Assembly (NCBI RefSeq): GCF_033962415.1
Contig: NZ_JAVIKH010000005.1
Coordinates: 62,001-126,000, forward strand
Direction of reading: 5' to 3'
Length of the DNA: 64,000 nt
Origin: Candidatus Cetobacterium colombiensis
GTDB lineage: Bacteria > Fusobacteriota > Fusobacteriia > Fusobacteriales > Fusobacteriaceae
This document shows, piece by piece, positions 16,599 through 24,096 of the stretch. The position numbers and the translations under genes are program-made. The notes under the pieces were generated by a model. The model worked only from the letters and a program-made list of their open reading frames with translations, was not told the origin of the DNA and made no database searches. Each line of letters opens with the position of its first letter. The stretch's first letter is position 1.

Positions 16599-18091
16599 TG
16601 TTCCTCTCCTTTATACCCCTTGTTTTTCATAAATAATTTTATTCCTATTAAAATTCCAACTTGTGAAAAAATTGCAAGAATAATTAAAGAACTATTTTGT
16701 GTGAAGCCTCCAATTAAAAATACAGATATTGCTAAAAAAGCATTGACTAAAGCGTAAGGAGTTTGTGTTTTCACATGATTTATGTGGTCACAACCAGCTC
16801 CTGCTGAAGAAAGTATTGTTGTATCTGAAATTGGAGAAACATGGTCTCCAAATAATCCACCAGAAAGAATAGCTCCAATAGTCACATAAAGTGGAGCATT
16901 AAAAGTTATAGCCATAGGTATAACTAAAGGAATCATAATACTGTAAGTTCCCCAAGAGCTTCCAGTTGAAAAAGAGATAATAGCTCCAAAAATAAAGGCT
17001 ATAGCTGGTATAAATCCAGAATTAATATCAAGAGTCTTAAGGAAGCTAATTAAGAACTGATCAGCACCTAAGTCTTTGTTTATAACTCCTAATGACCAAG
17101 CTAAGATAAGTATTATGACTATTTCACTCATTTTTTTCATACCATTTAAATAGATAGAAAAAATCTCTTTAAATGTTTTGCTTTTATAAAAAATCATAAG
17201 CCCCATTAAAACTAACGCAGCATATAGATATCCACTTGTTAAAGCAGCTCTAAATGCACTTCCAGAAACTCTAGAAGTTATAAAAGATACTCCAAGCATT
17301 GAAAATAAAGTTCCCAAAAGAACTAAAATTGGAACCCAAACAAAAGACCCTTTAGCATTTTCAACACGGTACTTAGAGGTATCTATTTGAAATTCACTTT
17401 CATCAAGTGGGTTATTTTCAAAAGTTTTCATAGGTCCAAAATCTAGTTTTAATAGAGTTAAAATTGGAATAATAGTCAGTGCAAGTATTGGATAAACATT
17501 AAAAGGTATTGATTTCACAAAACTTTCGTAGTCTGAAAGAGAGAGATTTAAAAGTTCAAACTCTTTTTGTAAAAGTCCAATAATGAAAACACCCCATCCA
17601 ATAAATGGAACTAAAACTGCTACAGGTGAAGAAGTAGAATCTAATATAAAAGCTAACTTTTCTTTGGAAAGCTTAAGTCTTTTAAAAAATGGGCTAAATA
17701 TAGGTCCTACAATCAATGGAGTTCCAAGATCTGAGAAAAATATCATAATCCCTGTGAAATAAGCTAAAAGTTGAGCTTTAGTTTTAGAGTTAATATGATT
17801 TTTAAAACTTTCAGCAAAGGCGTAAGCTCCTCCAGACATCATCATAAGTTCAATGAATCCCCCAATAAAAATCATAAGAATAATAACTCCAGCGTTATAG
17901 CTGTCTGTAAGCTGATTAATAAAATATTTTCCAACTAGAGCTTTAGTAGTTTCTAAAGGGTTATACCCATTTAAAATAAAAATACCACAAAAGACACTAG
18001 AAAAAAGAGATAAAACAACATTTTTTGTTTTGATAGATAAAAAAACTGCAATTAAAATTGGAATGATAGATAAAACCCCGTATGAAACCAT
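16553..18091 (-). CDS. NhaC-family Na+/H+ antiporter-like transporter
   Basis: A 512-residue inner-membrane protein with about a dozen hydrophobic segments. The pattern fits the NhaC/ion transporter superfamily: FFSDLGTPLIVGPIFSPFFK, LDSTSSPVAVLVPFIGWGVF, STGSSWGTYSIMIPLVIP and GGLFGDHVSPISDTTILSSAGAGCDHINHV. Some NhaC relatives are predicted amino-acid carriers, and pairing with argH makes an arginine-related substrate possible (inference). I chose the ATG at 18091, preceded by GGAGG; a frame extending to 18148 would run through a terminator. The upstream leader suggests control by transcription attenuation. Confidence 0.85.
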   Translation of the reverse strand: MVSYGVLSIIPILIAVFLSIKTKNVVLSLFSSVFCGIFILNGYNPLETTKALVGKYFINQLTDSYNAGVIILMIFIGGFIELMMMSGGAYAFAESFKNHINSKTKAQLLAYFTGIMIFFSDLGTPLIVGPIFSPFFKRLKLSKEKLAFILDSTSSPVAVLVPFIGWGVFIIGLLQKEFELLNLSLSDYESFVKSIPFNVYPILALTIIPILTLLKLDFGPMKTFENNPLDESEFQIDTSKYRVENAKGSFVWVPILVLLGTLFSMLGVSFITSRVSGSAFRAALTSGYLYAALVLMGLMIFYKSKTFKEIFSIYLNGMKKMSEIVIILILAWSLGVINKDLGADQFLISFLKTLDINSGFIPAIAFIFGAIISFSTGSSWGTYSIMIPLVIPMAITFNAPLYVTIGAILSGGLFGDHVSPISDTTILSSAGAGCDHINHVKTQTPYALVNAFLAISVFLIGGFTQNSSLIILAIFSQVGILIGIKLFMKNKGYKGEEQCNTFQEDSKKQQAN

Positions 18092-18298
18092 ATTAAATCC
18101 TCCTATATTCAGTAAAAAATTACTACCCCAAAAGAAAAGGCATACCAAAAATGGTATGCCGTAGAGAACTTAATTTAAAATTAATAAGCGTATTGTTATG
18201 GCAGCGTCACAATACTTAATCCACAGGATCATAACATCATCGCCGTCGGCCTTAGGCTCCGTATATGGAAGTGAACTAACCTCTATTTTGTTTTGTTA
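18092..18298 (-). ncRNA. Structured leader RNA, candidate riboswitch or attenuator of nhaC-argH
   Basis: About 200 bases of unusually GC-rich sequence lie between a near-consensus promoter and the nhaC start. In RNA sense, TAGAGG (18285-18280) can pair with TTCTCTA (18168-18162) as an outer stem that ends two bases before a terminator. Inside, TGTTATG (18236-18230) pairs perfectly with CATAACA (18200-18194). A competing pairing puts GTATTG (18215-18210) against CAATAC (18195-18190). This promoter, folded domain, terminator and gene order is that of a riboswitch. I could not match it to lysine, T-box, SAM, TPP, cobalamin, glycine, purine, Mg or Mn classes by eye. The ligand is unknown. Confidence 0.6.
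18130..18160 (-). terminator. Leader terminator upstream of the nhaC-family gene
   Basis: Perfect 8-bp stem GGCATACC/GGTATGCC (18153-18160 and 18139-18146) with a six-base loop, followed on the minus strand by TTTTCTTTT. It lies 39 bases before the start codon, so it must be conditional if the gene is to be expressed from this promoter. Confidence 0.8.
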
Positions 18299-18304
18299 AG
18301 AGTG

Positions 18305-18333
18305 AGTATACATATTTATTTCAAAATTGTCAA
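18305..18333 (-). promoter_or_regulatory. Promoter of the leader-nhaC-argH operon
   Basis: On the minus strand: TTGACA (18333-18328), a 17-base spacer, TATACT (18310-18305). It starts 18 bases after the stop of the upstream YfcC-family gene, so the operon has its own promoter. Confidence 0.75.
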
Positions 18334-18350
18334 ACTATTTTGAAAAAAAT

Positions 18351-19850
18351 TTATTGGAAATTTGTTAAAACTCCAATTATCATGAAGATAGAACCTAGAA
18401 CAAATAGAACTCCTTGGAATTTTATTTGTTGTTTTGCCCAAACTCCCCACTCAATTTTTGCAATTCCTAAAATAGCCATTAAAATCCCTGATGTAGGAAC
18501 AAACATATTTGTAAATCCATCTCCAAGTTGGAAAGCTAAAACAGCAACCTGTCTAGGAACTCCAACTAAATCTGAAAGTGGAGCCATGATAGGCATAGTA
18601 AGAGCAGCTTGTCCAGAACCAGAAACAACAAAGAAGTTGAAAACTGATTGGAAGAAATACATTGCTATAGCAGAAATTGAAGCGTGTAAATGACTTAAAA
18701 TTCCAGCTACTGAGTTTAAAACAGTATTTAAAACAGTAGGAGTTCCAGCATCTACTCCACCTAAAACAAGTACAATACCTTTAGCCATACCAACAACCAT
18801 AGCAGCACCAATAAGATCTTCAGCACCTTTTCTAAAAGAGATAGCAATATCATTGACATTCATATTATTAAGTTTGAAGACAACACCAATAATTCCTGAA
18901 ATTACTCCCATAATAGTGAATTGAGCTGCAATTTCTGGTAAGTAGTATCCGTGGAAAACAACTCCCCAAACAATCCAAGACATTCCTAAAAAGATTGTTA
19001 AAAATACTAATTTATGTCCAAATTTGAATTCTAAATCTTCAGCTTCATCAGCTTTAAAATCATCTCTGAAGAATTTATCAGTTTCATACGATATAGAAAG
19101 CTCAGGATTAGCCTTGATTTTCTTAGCATATTTCATAGTGTAAACAATACCAAAAGCTGTAAAGAATACCCACATAACTATTCTAAACATAGCTCCAGAA
19201 AGTACAGGAACTCCTGCAACACCCTGAGCAATTGCCACACTAAATGGATTCATCCAAGAAGTAGCAAATCCAATTTGAGTAGATATATAACACATGAAAA
19301 TTCCAGTGATAGAGTCATATCCCATTCCAACAACTATTGGTATAAGAATCATAGCAAAAGGAATAGCTTCCTCTCCCATACCAAAAACTGCTCCTCCTAG
19401 AGAGAATAAAAGGAATACTAAAGGGATTAATAAAGCTTCAGATCCTTTTGTCTTTTTAATCATATTTAAAATACCAGCTTCAACAGCTTTAGTTTTTAAG
19501 ATAATACCAAAAGCTCCACCAGTTATAAGAATAAAAGCGATGATTCCAACAGCAGTTCCCCATTTATCTCCACTAACTAATCCTTCGAATATATAGTTAG
19601 TGACACTCATATCTCCACCAGCAGCAAAGATAGGCACACCTTGAACAAGTGGTTGTCCAAGATCATTTAAAGCATACTTAAAACTTCCTGGAACAGGTAC
19701 TGTTCTAGTTTTCATTCCTGTTTCAGTGGCATATTGAATTTTCTCCATAGTAAAACTACCAACTGGAATAAGATAAGTAAGAATTGCAGCAAAAACTACT
19801 ACAAAAAAGATGATGACATAGGTATCAGGTATTCTGATTTTTTTCTTCAA
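18351..19850 (-). CDS. YfcC-family carrier, putative basic amino acid or C4-dicarboxylate transporter
   Basis: A 499-residue inner-membrane carrier with about twelve hydrophobic segments. It fits the YfcC/DcuC-type family: the N-terminus PDTYVIIFFVVVFAAILTYLIPVGSF, the central GGAFGIILKTKAVEAGI and MGEEAIPFAMILIPI, and the C-terminal VSGSGQAALTMPIMAPLSDLVGVPRQ. Family members are annotated as basic amino-acid antiporters, but direct evidence is sparse. The start is TTG at 19850: GGGGAGG lies eight bases upstream and no ATG is nearby. It is followed at once by the nhaC leader promoter. Confidence 0.8.
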   Translation of the reverse strand: MKKKIRIPDTYVIIFFVVVFAAILTYLIPVGSFTMEKIQYATETGMKTRTVPVPGSFKYALNDLGQPLVQGVPIFAAGGDMSVTNYIFEGLVSGDKWGTAVGIIAFILITGGAFGIILKTKAVEAGILNMIKKTKGSEALLIPLVFLLFSLGGAVFGMGEEAIPFAMILIPIVVGMGYDSITGIFMCYISTQIGFATSWMNPFSVAIAQGVAGVPVLSGAMFRIVMWVFFTAFGIVYTMKYAKKIKANPELSISYETDKFFRDDFKADEAEDLEFKFGHKLVFLTIFLGMSWIVWGVVFHGYYLPEIAAQFTIMGVISGIIGVVFKLNNMNVNDIAISFRKGAEDLIGAAMVVGMAKGIVLVLGGVDAGTPTVLNTVLNSVAGILSHLHASISAIAMYFFQSVFNFFVVSGSGQAALTMPIMAPLSDLVGVPRQVAVLAFQLGDGFTNMFVPTSGILMAILGIAKIEWGVWAKQQIKFQGVLFVLGSIFMIIGVLTNFQ

Positions 19851-19883
19851 TTTTTTTCCTCCCCAAAAATTTATTGTTGGCCT

Positions 19884-19913
19884 AGTATACTATAAATTTA
19901 TTAGAAGTGTCAA
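19884..19913 (-). promoter_or_regulatory. Promoter of the YfcC-family gene
   Basis: Minus strand TTGACA (19913-19908), 18-base spacer, TATACT (19889-19884). The -10 lies in the near-palindrome TAGTATACTA. Confidence 0.6.
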
Positions 19914-19931
19914 ATATAAAAAATATACAAA

Positions 19932-19998
19932 AGTACTTCTTTTTTAGTACTAAAGTATTTTATTTTATTAAAGTTCTTTTACAATGAACAATAGTACT
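19932..19998. repeat. AGTACT repeats in the divergent yfcC/NSS region
   Basis: AGTACT occurs at 19932-19937, 19946-19951 and 19993-19998; the last two share the 10-mer TAGTACTAAA. They sit between two divergent promoters and may be sites for a regulator of one or both carriers. Confidence 0.35.
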
Positions 19999-20018
19999 AA
20001 AAAATAGTAAAAAAAGTG

Positions 20019-20073
20019 TTGAAATTTAATTTTTAATGTGTTATTATTCTTGAAAATGAAAAATTATTTTCAA
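20019..20073 (+). promoter_or_regulatory. Promoter and inverted repeat before the NSS transporter
   Basis: TTGAAA (20019-20024), 17-base spacer, TATTAT (20042-20047) with an extended TG. TTGAAAAT (20050-20057) and ATTTTCAA (20066-20073) form an inverted repeat over the likely transcription start, an operator candidate. Confidence 0.5.
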
Positions 20074-20114
20074 AAAATAAATATAAAAAGATTTAAAAAG
20101 GACGGTGAAAAACA

Positions 20115-21542
20115 ATGAGTAACGAAAGAGGTAATTGGGGATCAAGTGTTGGATTTGTATTAGCGGCGGCTGGATCAGCTATAGGACTTGGAAATTTATG
20201 GAAGTTTCCTTACTTAGCAGGAAAAAATGGTGGGGGAGCATTTGTGATAGTGTACTTATCTTTAATAGTGATACTTGGTTTTTCCCTTATGTTAGGAGAG
20301 ATGGCAATAGGTAGAAGAGGAAAATCAGATGCCTTTGGTTCTTATAATAACATCAAAAAAGGGTGGGGATTTATTGGAATATTTGGAATTTTATGTTGTT
20401 TTATTATCTATTCATACTATGTTGTAATTGCAGGATGGATTGTAAAATATATTGGAATGTTTATTAGAGGTGGTTTAACAGAGGACCCAGTGGCAACATT
20501 TGGTGGATTTATTTCATCTGGAACTTCACCTATTTTATATAGCTTCGTTATAGTTGTAGTAACGGCATTAATTGTTTTAAAGGGTGTATCTGGTGGAATT
20601 GAAAAAGCAAGTAAAATAATGATGCCAGTTTTATTCGTATTTATGATTGTTATTGTAGCAAGATCAGTAACACTTCCAAATGCAATGGAAGGAATTAAAT
20701 ATTTCCTAAAACCTGATTTCTCACAGATTACTCCTACAGTTGTAATAGCAGCTTTAGGACAGGTTTTCTTCTCACTAAGTTTAGGTATGGGAGCTATGAT
20801 AACTTACGGTAGTTACCTTCCAAAGGACACTAACCTAGTTAAAAGTGCTCTATGTATCCCTGTATTAGATACACTAATCGCTTTACTTGCAGGACTTGCA
20901 ATCTTACCAGCAGTTTTCTCTTTCGGACTTGAGCCAACAGCTGGACCAGGATTAATTTTTATAACTTTACCAAAAGTATTTGCTTCTATGCCAATGGGTA
21001 ACCTATTTGGAATTATCTTCTTCGTACTTGTATTATTTGCTGCACTTACTTCAACAATATCTTTATTAGAAGTTGTTGTATCATTTGTAGTGGATCAAAT
21101 GAAGTTAGATAGAAAGAAAGCTACAATTTTAGTAAGTGCTTTAATTGCAGCGTTTGCAATTCCAAACTCACACTCTTTTGGACCAATGGCAGAGTTTAAA
21201 GTATTCTTTGGAATGAACTTCTTTGATTTCTTAGGATACTTAACAGACAATATTTTATTACCGATGGGTGGACTATTACTTTGTGTATTTGTTGGATTCA
21301 TTTGGGATAAAGAGGATATTAAAAAAGAGATTACAAATGATGGAGAAGTTTCTTTCCCTATGTTCTCTATATGGATGATAGGAGTTAAATACCTAGGAAT
21401 TCAGCTTTTAGCACTAATTTTACTTCAAGCAATTGGATTAAAAGGAACTGGTGTAAGCTATTCTTTAGCAGCAATATTCATGCTTCAAATTTTATTTGAT
21501 GTTCTTGAAAAGAAAAAACAAGAAAAAACAAAAACAGCTTAA
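20115..21542 (+). CDS. Neurotransmitter:sodium symporter (NSS) family transporter
   Basis: A 475-residue inner-membrane symporter. The first helix carries the family signature GSAIGLGNLWKFPYLAGKNGGGAF, which forms sodium and substrate sites in LeuT-like proteins. About eleven or twelve hydrophobic segments follow, with AALTSTISLLEVVVSF in helix 8 position. Bacterial members take up amino acids with sodium; several use tryptophan, tyrosine or leucine. The substrate here is unknown. It stands alone, with its own promoter and a terminator downstream, and is divergent from the YfcC-family gene. Confidence 0.9.
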   Translation: MSNERGNWGSSVGFVLAAAGSAIGLGNLWKFPYLAGKNGGGAFVIVYLSLIVILGFSLMLGEMAIGRRGKSDAFGSYNNIKKGWGFIGIFGILCCFIIYSYYVVIAGWIVKYIGMFIRGGLTEDPVATFGGFISSGTSPILYSFVIVVVTALIVLKGVSGGIEKASKIMMPVLFVFMIVIVARSVTLPNAMEGIKYFLKPDFSQITPTVVIAALGQVFFSLSLGMGAMITYGSYLPKDTNLVKSALCIPVLDTLIALLAGLAILPAVFSFGLEPTAGPGLIFITLPKVFASMPMGNLFGIIFFVLVLFAALTSTISLLEVVVSFVVDQMKLDRKKATILVSALIAAFAIPNSHSFGPMAEFKVFFGMNFFDFLGYLTDNILLPMGGLLLCVFVGFIWDKEDIKKEITNDGEVSFPMFSIWMIGVKYLGIQLLALILLQAIGLKGTGVSYSLAAIFMLQILFDVLEKKKQEKTKTA

Positions 21543-21575
21543 TAACTTCCTAAAAATATATTAAGATTAAGTTTG

Positions 21576-21605
21576 AAAAAGCACAGATTAAACTCTGTGC
21601 TTTTT
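21576..21605. terminator. Bidirectional terminator, copy 1 of an identical pair
   Basis: A 12-bp perfect stem (AAAAAGCACAGA and TCTGTGCTTTTT, 21576-21587 and 21594-21605) with loop TTAAAC. It ends the NSS gene and overlaps the last codons of the convergent ROK gene. The same 30 bases recur in the same orientation at 26839-26868. Confidence 0.88.
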
Positions 21606-22475
21606 ACTTTTTTCTATAAAATTATAAGCTGCTCCAATTAAATTAGAATCATTTTCAAAAAGAGCTTTTTGAATAAATGGTTTTTCAACTTTATCTTCAA
21701 GAGAGTTATAAAAATTATCTAGATTTTTAAGAAAATTTTGAAAGAAAATGGGGTTAGAGCTTATTCCGCCACTGACAATAATAGTATCGCTATCAAAGGC
21801 ACATTGGAGATTATAAATTCCTTTTGATAAGTTTAAATAGTAGTTATTAAGAAGAGTTCCAATTTCAGGATTTTTAGATGTGCAAAGATTAAATAATTTA
21901 ACTCCATCTAAATCTTCTATCTCTGTTATTTCTTGGGCTTTTTTAACCAAAGAAACAGTTGAACAAAGAGAACTCCAAGTTTTGTTTCCTTCTAAAAGCA
22001 TATAACCAAACTCTCCACTTTGATATGTTTTTCCATTGATAAGTTTCTCATTTTGTATAACAGCCCCACCAACTCCTGATCCTAAAACAAGAGAGATCAT
22101 ACTCTTAAAATTTTTTCCATTACCTAACCAAAATTCAGCTAAGGCAGAGCAGTTTCCGTCATTTTCAATCTCCACTGGAAGATTGAAAACATCTTCAAAA
22201 GCTTTTTTTATTTGAAAATTATGAATATATGGAATTGCACTTATTCCCCCTATAATTCCAGTTAAAGAGTTTACAGCTCCAGGTGAGCTAATTGAAACTC
22301 CAATGGAATTAAACTTTTTCATAGACTCAAATACTTTAGACATTTTAATTAAAAGTGACTCAAATGAATCTTTAGGTGTTGCAAAACTTCCTTTGAATAA
22401 AAGTTCTCCCAAAGAATTGATTATTCCATATTTAACACTAGATCCGCCTAAATCAAAAACAGCAATATTTTTCAT
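21588..22475 (-). CDS. ROK-family sugar kinase, possibly beta-glucoside kinase
   Basis: A 295-residue cytoplasmic kinase. The N-terminus has the phosphate-binding motif FDLGGSSVKYG, and the middle has the catalytic END of IENDGNCSALAE and the glycine loop LVLGSGVGGAVI. The cysteine-rich zinc motif of many ROK repressors and glucokinases is missing, as in BglK-type beta-glucoside kinases. There is no N-terminal HTH, so it is an enzyme rather than a repressor. It lies in a beta-glucoside cassette behind a LacI-type operator, which suggests phosphorylation of glucose or a disaccharide released in this pathway (inference). Confidence 0.82.
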   Translation of the reverse strand: MKNIAVFDLGGSSVKYGIINSLGELLFKGSFATPKDSFESLLIKMSKVFESMKKFNSIGVSISSPGAVNSLTGIIGGISAIPYIHNFQIKKAFEDVFNLPVEIENDGNCSALAEFWLGNGKNFKSMISLVLGSGVGGAVIQNEKLINGKTYQSGEFGYMLLEGNKTWSSLCSTVSLVKKAQEITEIEDLDGVKLFNLCTSKNPEIGTLLNNYYLNLSKGIYNLQCAFDSDTIIVSGGISSNPIFFQNFLKNLDNFYNSLEDKVEKPFIQKALFENDSNLIGAAYNFIEKSKKHRV

Positions 22476-22490
22476 AAAACCCCCTTATAT

Positions 22491-22510
22491 TTCCGTAAAC
22501 GTTTACGGAA
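22491..22510. promoter_or_regulatory. LacI-type operator upstream of the ROK gene
   Basis: TTCCGTAAACGTTTACGGAA is a perfect 20-bp palindrome with the central CG of LacI-family sites. It lies 15 bases before the ROK start codon. A close variant lies at the PTS promoter (23691-23704). Confidence 0.8.
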
Positions 22511-22524
22511 TTCTTTTAAAAAAA

Positions 22525-22541
22525 ATTCTCATTAAGAGAAT
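22525..22541 (-). terminator. Terminator at the end of the LacI-family gene
   Basis: ATTCTC/GAGAAT stem with a five-base loop, followed on the minus strand by a T run. It spans the lacI-type stop codon, so the ROK gene may need its own promoter or readthrough. Confidence 0.6.
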
Positions 22542-23548
22542 ATTTTTTTTGTAGATTTTCTTTCTATTAATTTTGGTTTAAAAACAAGATTAACTGATTC
22601 TTCGTTATTTTCAATCATAGAAAATAATGTGTCAACAGCTTTAATTCCCATAGTTTGGAAATCTTGGTAAACAGTTGTCAAAGCAGGAGATAAAAAAGCT
22701 CCAATTTCAAAACCATCATATCCAACTAAAGATATATCATCTGGTATTTTAAGCCCTTTTTCCTCTATAGCTTTCATAGCTCCAATTGCCATTAAATCAC
22801 TAGAAGCAACTATAGCTGTTGGAATATCTTTTCCATTTAACAGCTCTTGAGTAGCACTATATCCACTTTTTAATCTAAAATTTCCAGTTTTAACAAAATC
22901 TTCTCTATATAAATTTAAAGAGTTCATTCTTTTATAAAAAGCATTGAATCTATCTTTAGAACACTCAATAAAATCAGGTCCTTTAATAAAAGCAATATCT
23001 TTATGACCCAATTGGAAAAGATGATCAAGTATGGCATTTATTCCATATTCATTGTCTGAACCAACGTAAGATATATTTTTTCCAGAAACTCTTTTTTCTA
23101 AAATAACAGTTGGAACTTCAATGTTTCTCAATAGTTCAGTGTTTTCATCTGTGTCTTCCAATCCAATAAAAATAGCACCTTCAACCTGTCTTTCAGAACA
23201 GATATCAATATATTTCTTTTTATCTTTTAAATCACTATCTACAGAAAAAATTATAAGATCATAATTTTTAGCTTTAATTTTATCTAATATGACCTCTACA
23301 TATTTAAATCCTGTATTTTCTTCATTGTTAATGTGTTCTCTAGAAAGGAAGAAAACACCAATGGTATTACTTTTTTTATTTACTAATCTAGCAGCGATGC
23401 TATTTTTCTTATATCCAATCTCTTTAGCCACAGTATTTACTTTTTCCTTTAAACTTTGGCTGATATCGTGTTTATCATTTAAAGCACGAGAAACAGTAGA
23501 TGGAGCAATATTTAATCTCTTGGCAATCTCTTTTATACTTGGTTTCAT
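22532..23548 (-). CDS. LacI-family transcriptional regulator
   Basis: A 338-residue repressor. Residues 1-50 are the HTH and hinge helix (IKEIAKRLNIAPSTVSRALN, then IGYKKNSIAARLVNKKSNTIGV). The rest is the periplasmic-binding-like effector domain, ending in VGYDGFEIGAFLSPALTTVYQDFQTMG and a short basic tail. Two matching palindromes, in front of the ROK gene and the PTS operon, are the likely operators, so it should control both arms of the cassette in response to a beta-glucoside signal. AGGAGG precedes the ATG. Confidence 0.93.
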   Translation of the reverse strand: MKPSIKEIAKRLNIAPSTVSRALNDKHDISQSLKEKVNTVAKEIGYKKNSIAARLVNKKSNTIGVFFLSREHINNEENTGFKYVEVILDKIKAKNYDLIIFSVDSDLKDKKKYIDICSERQVEGAIFIGLEDTDENTELLRNIEVPTVILEKRVSGKNISYVGSDNEYGINAILDHLFQLGHKDIAFIKGPDFIECSKDRFNAFYKRMNSLNLYREDFVKTGNFRLKSGYSATQELLNGKDIPTAIVASSDLMAIGAMKAIEEKGLKIPDDISLVGYDGFEIGAFLSPALTTVYQDFQTMGIKAVDTLFSMIENNEESVNLVFKPKLIERKSTKKIFS

Positions 23549-23566
23549 ACATTCCTCCTATAGTTA

Positions 23567-23595
23567 GTTATAATATGAATTTGCTCCAAAGTCAA
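23567..23595 (-). promoter_or_regulatory. Promoter of the LacI-family gene
   Basis: Minus strand TTGACT (23595-23590), 17-base spacer, TATAAC (23572-23567), close upstream of the AGGAGG site. Confidence 0.6.
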
Positions 23596-23654
23596 GATTA
23601 AATAAAAAATAGATTTAATTTAGAACATAAGAAACTATAAATAAATATTTTGTA

Positions 23655-23704
23655 TTGACTTTAAGAAAAAGATGTAGTAATATTCAATTACGAAAACGTT
23701 TACG
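23655..23704 (+). promoter_or_regulatory. Promoter and LacI-type operator of the second PTS operon
   Basis: TTGACT (23655-23660), 17-base spacer, TAATAT (23678-23683). CGAAAACGTTTACG (23691-23704), one base off a perfect palindrome, covers the expected start of transcription, a repressing position. Confidence 0.75.
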
Positions 23705-23744
23705 AAAAAACAAATTTAATTATATTATTTATGAGGTGATTGTA

Positions 23745-24059
23745 ATGGTAAAAATTTTATTAGCATGTAGCGCAGGAATGTCAACAAGTTTAATGGTTAA
23801 AAAGATGAAAAAAGTAGCAACAGAGAATGGATTAGAGGTAGAGATAGCAGCTGTTCCAGAGTGTCAAGCTCAAGATCACTTTGAAAATTTAAATATTTTA
23901 CTTTTAGGACCTCAAGTGAGACACCTAGAGGGAAAAATGAAGGAGTTATCTCAAGATAGATTTCCAGTTTTAACAATAGATACACAAAAGTATGGAATGA
24001 TGGATGGTTTAGGGGTATTAAAAGACGCTATAAGAGCGATGAAAGCTTTTAAAAAGTAA
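23745..24059 (+). CDS. PTS lactose/cellobiose-family IIB component (second copy)
   Basis: A 104-residue IIB phosphocarrier, close paralogue of the one at 6436. The active cysteine is Cys8 in LLACSAGMSTSLMVKKMKK, and the C-terminus has the same KYGMMDGLGVLKDA stretch. The start ATG at 23745 follows GAGGTGAT; the longer open frame beginning at 23655 would cover the promoter and operator. IIC follows 37 bases later. As in the first operon, no IIA is present. Confidence 0.92.
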   Translation: MVKILLACSAGMSTSLMVKKMKKVATENGLEVEIAAVPECQAQDHFENLNILLLGPQVRHLEGKMKELSQDRFPVLTIDTQKYGMMDGLGVLKDAIRAMKAFKK

Positions 24060-24096
24060 AAACACTAGGGAGAAATAAAAAATAGGAGGGTAATTT

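Noticed and set aside
18092-18148. N-terminal extension of the NhaC-family frame up to 18148
   Set aside because: It would run through the leader terminator, while the ATG at 18091 has a perfect GGAGG site.
18120-18300. Lysine riboswitch or T-box as identity of the nhaC leader
   Set aside because: The conserved AGAGG-GCG...GGAGAGC ends of the lysine class and the AGGGTGG-ACCGCG T-box sequence are absent.
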